Shown here piece after piece: positions 4,429-5,960 of a stretch of 5,960 bases of DNA. The first letter of the stretch is position 1. Each line of letters starts with the position of its first letter. The DNA lies in assembly GCA_964579675.1 (NCBI GenBank), contig CAZOIA010000280.1:1-5960 (forward strand), given 5' to 3'. The notes beneath the pieces were generated by a model. The model had not been told where the DNA came from. It made no database searches and was given only the letters and a program-made list of their open reading frames with translations. This DNA comes from CAZOIA01 sp964579675 (GTDB taxonomy: Bacteria > Planctomycetota > Phycisphaerae > UBA1845 > PWPN01). The translations under genes were made by a program, and so were the position numbers.

Positions 4429-5514
4429 ATGCACATAACGGGCCACCTTGCGGTTTGCTGGGGCTTGGCCGGGGCGTATCTTGTCTCGCCGGCGGTGGCG
4501 GCGCCCGATTACTGGGACCCCCGGCTCAGCGACCTGGGGGTCTGCTACTTCGAGGCCGACGTTCCCCAAGGCACCTGGTATTGGAAGCTGATCAGCGGGG
4601 CGTTCGAAGACGAGACTCAGTCCGGAGGCACTCATCACATTTACTACAAGTGTCTGGACGAGTCCGGTCAACCCATTGAACACCAGAGATGTTGGGCCGG
4701 GTGGCCCAGTATCGATCTGGCGGGGCCGTGCCCGGGCGTCCCGGACCCACCAGCCAATCAGATTGAACACTTCACCAAAGGTCCGGGGTTTGATGACTAC
4801 TGGGGCAATTTCGGGATGGCCGGCGGATGGTGCCCTTATTGGCCCACGGGGCCACACGGCCCATACGGTGCCTGGGTGGGGGATGCCCCCAGCGACGAGG
4901 TGTGGGGCATGGGCCTGCCGTGCAACCTGCACGTCAACTACCGGTACTACTGGCAATGGACGTCGGCGGCCCCCCCGCCTGACCCGGAAATCTCCCGCTC
5001 GCCCGGCAGCTTCACCCGGAGAGTGGCCCAGGGTGAGAACCTGTCCAGGAATACGTTCGACGTGTGGAACTCCGGCGGTGGCGTGCTGAACTACTCGATC
5101 ACCGACGATTCCGACTGGCTGAGCGTCAATCCCGCCAGCGGCACCAGCACCGGCGAGGTCGACACGATCACGATCGATTACAGCACGGCCGGGCTCGATT
5201 TGGGTACGTACCACGCCACGATCGGAATCGCCGATCCGGGTGCCGTCAACTCTCCGCAAACGGTTGCGGTCACGGTGACGGTCCAGGCTCTCGTCGTTCC
5301 TGGCGATTTCGACGGCGACGGCGACGTGGATCAAGAGGACTTCGGCCATTTCCAGGCATGCCTGACCGGCGCGGGCATCCCCCAGAACGACCCCGCCTGC
5401 GCCGACGCGAAACTGGACGAGGACGTGGATGTGGACCAGTATGATTTTGGGATTTTCGAGGATTGCATGAGCGGCCCCGCCGTGCCCGGCGATCCGAACT
5501 GTGCAGCGGATTAG
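4429..5514 (+). CDS. exported protein: unassigned N-terminal domain, BACON-like domain, dockerin-like EF-hands
   Basis: This is a 361-residue exported protein. A signal peptide (1-25, cleavage likely after AVAA) precedes an unassigned domain (about 26-180) with PDYWDPRL (26-33), QSGGTHHIYYKCLD (64-77), GWCPYWPTGPHGPYGAWV (133-150) and VWGMGLPCNLHVNY (158-171). It is rich in Trp, Tyr, Gly and Cys and looks like a beta-sandwich of possible binding function; I cannot name the family. Residues about 185-285 form a BACON-like Ig-fold domain (WLSVNPASGTS at 230-240, closing strand VAVTVTV). The tail (290-349) is dockerin-like, as in many planctomycete exported proteins: loop 1 DFDGDGDVDQED (293-304) is a complete calcium loop, while loop 2 (328-339) is degenerate. 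Cysteines C311/C324 and C346/C358 may form disulfides. No catalytic domain is visible, so a surface or binding role is likelier than an enzyme. A paralogue follows 90 bases downstream. Confidence 0.8.
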   Translation: MHITGHLAVCWGLAGAYLVSPAVAAPDYWDPRLSDLGVCYFEADVPQGTWYWKLISGAFEDETQSGGTHHIYYKCLDESGQPIEHQRCWAGWPSIDLAGPCPGVPDPPANQIEHFTKGPGFDDYWGNFGMAGGWCPYWPTGPHGPYGAWVGDAPSDEVWGMGLPCNLHVNYRYYWQWTSAAPPPDPEISRSPGSFTRRVAQGENLSRNTFDVWNSGGGVLNYSITDDSDWLSVNPASGTSTGEVDTITIDYSTAGLDLGTYHATIGIADPGAVNSPQTVAVTVTVQALVVPGDFDGDGDVDQEDFGHFQACLTGAGIPQNDPACADAKLDEDVDVDQYDFGIFEDCMSGPAVPGDPNCAAD

Positions 5515-5591
5515 TGCTCGAGACCAGGGCCGGCCGGCTGAATCAGTAGACAAGTCGCCCGGGGAGATCGGAACTCGGATTCGGTTCGGAT

Positions 5592-5598
5592 GGGAGGA
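5592..5598 (+). promoter_or_regulatory. ribosome binding site of the second secreted paralogue
   Basis: GGGAGGA lies upstream of GTG 5605, with 7 bases between GGAGG and the start codon. This selects the GTG over the in-frame ATG at 5590, which overlaps the same GGAGG and so could not use it. Confidence 0.65.
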
Positions 5599-5604
5599 AT
5601 AACC

Positions 5605-5960
5605 GTGCGCGCCTCCATTATCAATGGGAATGCCGCGTTGGCAGCACCGGTCTGGACGCCCAAACCAGCCCGCGCGAGAGCCGGATACAGGCTCGCTTCC
5701 TTGGGGCTGGTGGTGGCCTGCAGTGTCTCGCCGGCGTTGGCGGTACCGGACTACTGGGATCCGCGGCTCGACGACATCTGCGATCTGGCACTGATCGACG
5801 TCGCTTCGCAGGTCCCGCCCGGGCAGGGCTACTGGCGTCTGGTCGAAGCCCGGTTTGAGAACGAAAGTCAATCGGGCGGTAACCACCACATTTACTACAA
5901 GTGCCTGGACATCGACGGCCTCCCGATCGAAGGACAGATGTTCTTCAAGTCCTGGCCCTA
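5605..5960 (+). CDS. exported paralogue of the preceding gene, cut by the window end
   Basis: The open frame runs from GTG 5605 to the last base with no stop; 118 codons are visible. An unusually long N-terminal stretch (1-22) precedes a basic segment (KPARARAGYR, 20-29), a hydrophobic core (LASLGLVVACSVSPALA, 30-46) and a predicted cleavage after ALA. The mature start, VPDYWDPRLDD (47-57), and the block ESQSGGNHHIYYKCLD (87-102) match the preceding protein closely. The DNA around the signal-peptide end is also nearly identical between the two genes, which points to tandem duplication. The middle part differs, with a few extra residues (SQVPPGQG). The 90-base gap has no terminator, so the two are probably co-transcribed. 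Whether this copy carries the same BACON-like and dockerin-like domains lies beyond the window. Confidence 0.8.
   Translation, partial: MRASIINGNAALAAPVWTPKPARARAGYRLASLGLVVACSVSPALAVPDYWDPRLDDICDLALIDVASQVPPGQGYWRLVEARFENESQSGGNHHIYYKCLDIDGLPIEGQMFFKSWP

Noticed and set aside
4396..5889. Long minus-strand open frame opposite the secreted-protein genes (497 codons)
   Set aside because: The plus strand carries signal peptides, repeated domains and calcium loops. The antisense frame crosses both genes and shows no domain.

Overview
The window looks like a piece of a Planctomycetota chromosome, possibly of the Phycisphaerae type. The lineage call is an inference from three things: the high GC content, a C-terminal dockerin-like segment with the aspartate-rich calcium loop and paired cysteines common in planctomycete exported proteins, and a heparinase II/III-family protein beside a stand-alone flagellar gene. 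No rRNA, tRNA, CRISPR array, transposase or integrase was found.

Layout. At the left edge, on the minus strand, lies a two-gene toxin-antitoxin-like pair: a small BECR-fold (PBECR-type) nuclease-like protein (535 to 239) overlapping by 10 nt a DUF2283 protein (248 to 6). A short divergent spacer separates it from a plus-strand heparinase II/III-family polysaccharide lyase-like protein (710-2530). A 164-nt gap with a strong compound inverted repeat leads to fliM (2695-3699), encoding the flagellar switch protein. No other flagellar gene is visible. Next come 729 bases without a convincing gene (3700-4428). They hold a pyrimidine-rich tract, two diverged copies of a GC-rich element, two near-mirror hairpins that differ by a compensatory base-pair swap, a tandem repeat of 30- and 21-base units, and a bulged hairpin in the probable leader of the next gene.

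The right end holds two tandem paralogues for exported proteins. The first (4429-5514) is complete: signal peptide, an unassigned Trp/His-rich N-terminal domain, a BACON-like Ig-fold domain and a dockerin-like EF-hand pair. The second (5605 to beyond the window end) has the same start to its mature domain but a longer N-terminal extension, and is cut by the window edge.

The genes do not form one obvious operon. The lyase and the two secreted proteins could all relate to polysaccharide binding or breakdown outside the cytoplasm, but that link is inferred from family membership and proximity only. The least described content is the secreted paralogue family (domain with the HHIYYKCLD motif) and the structured repeats in front of it.
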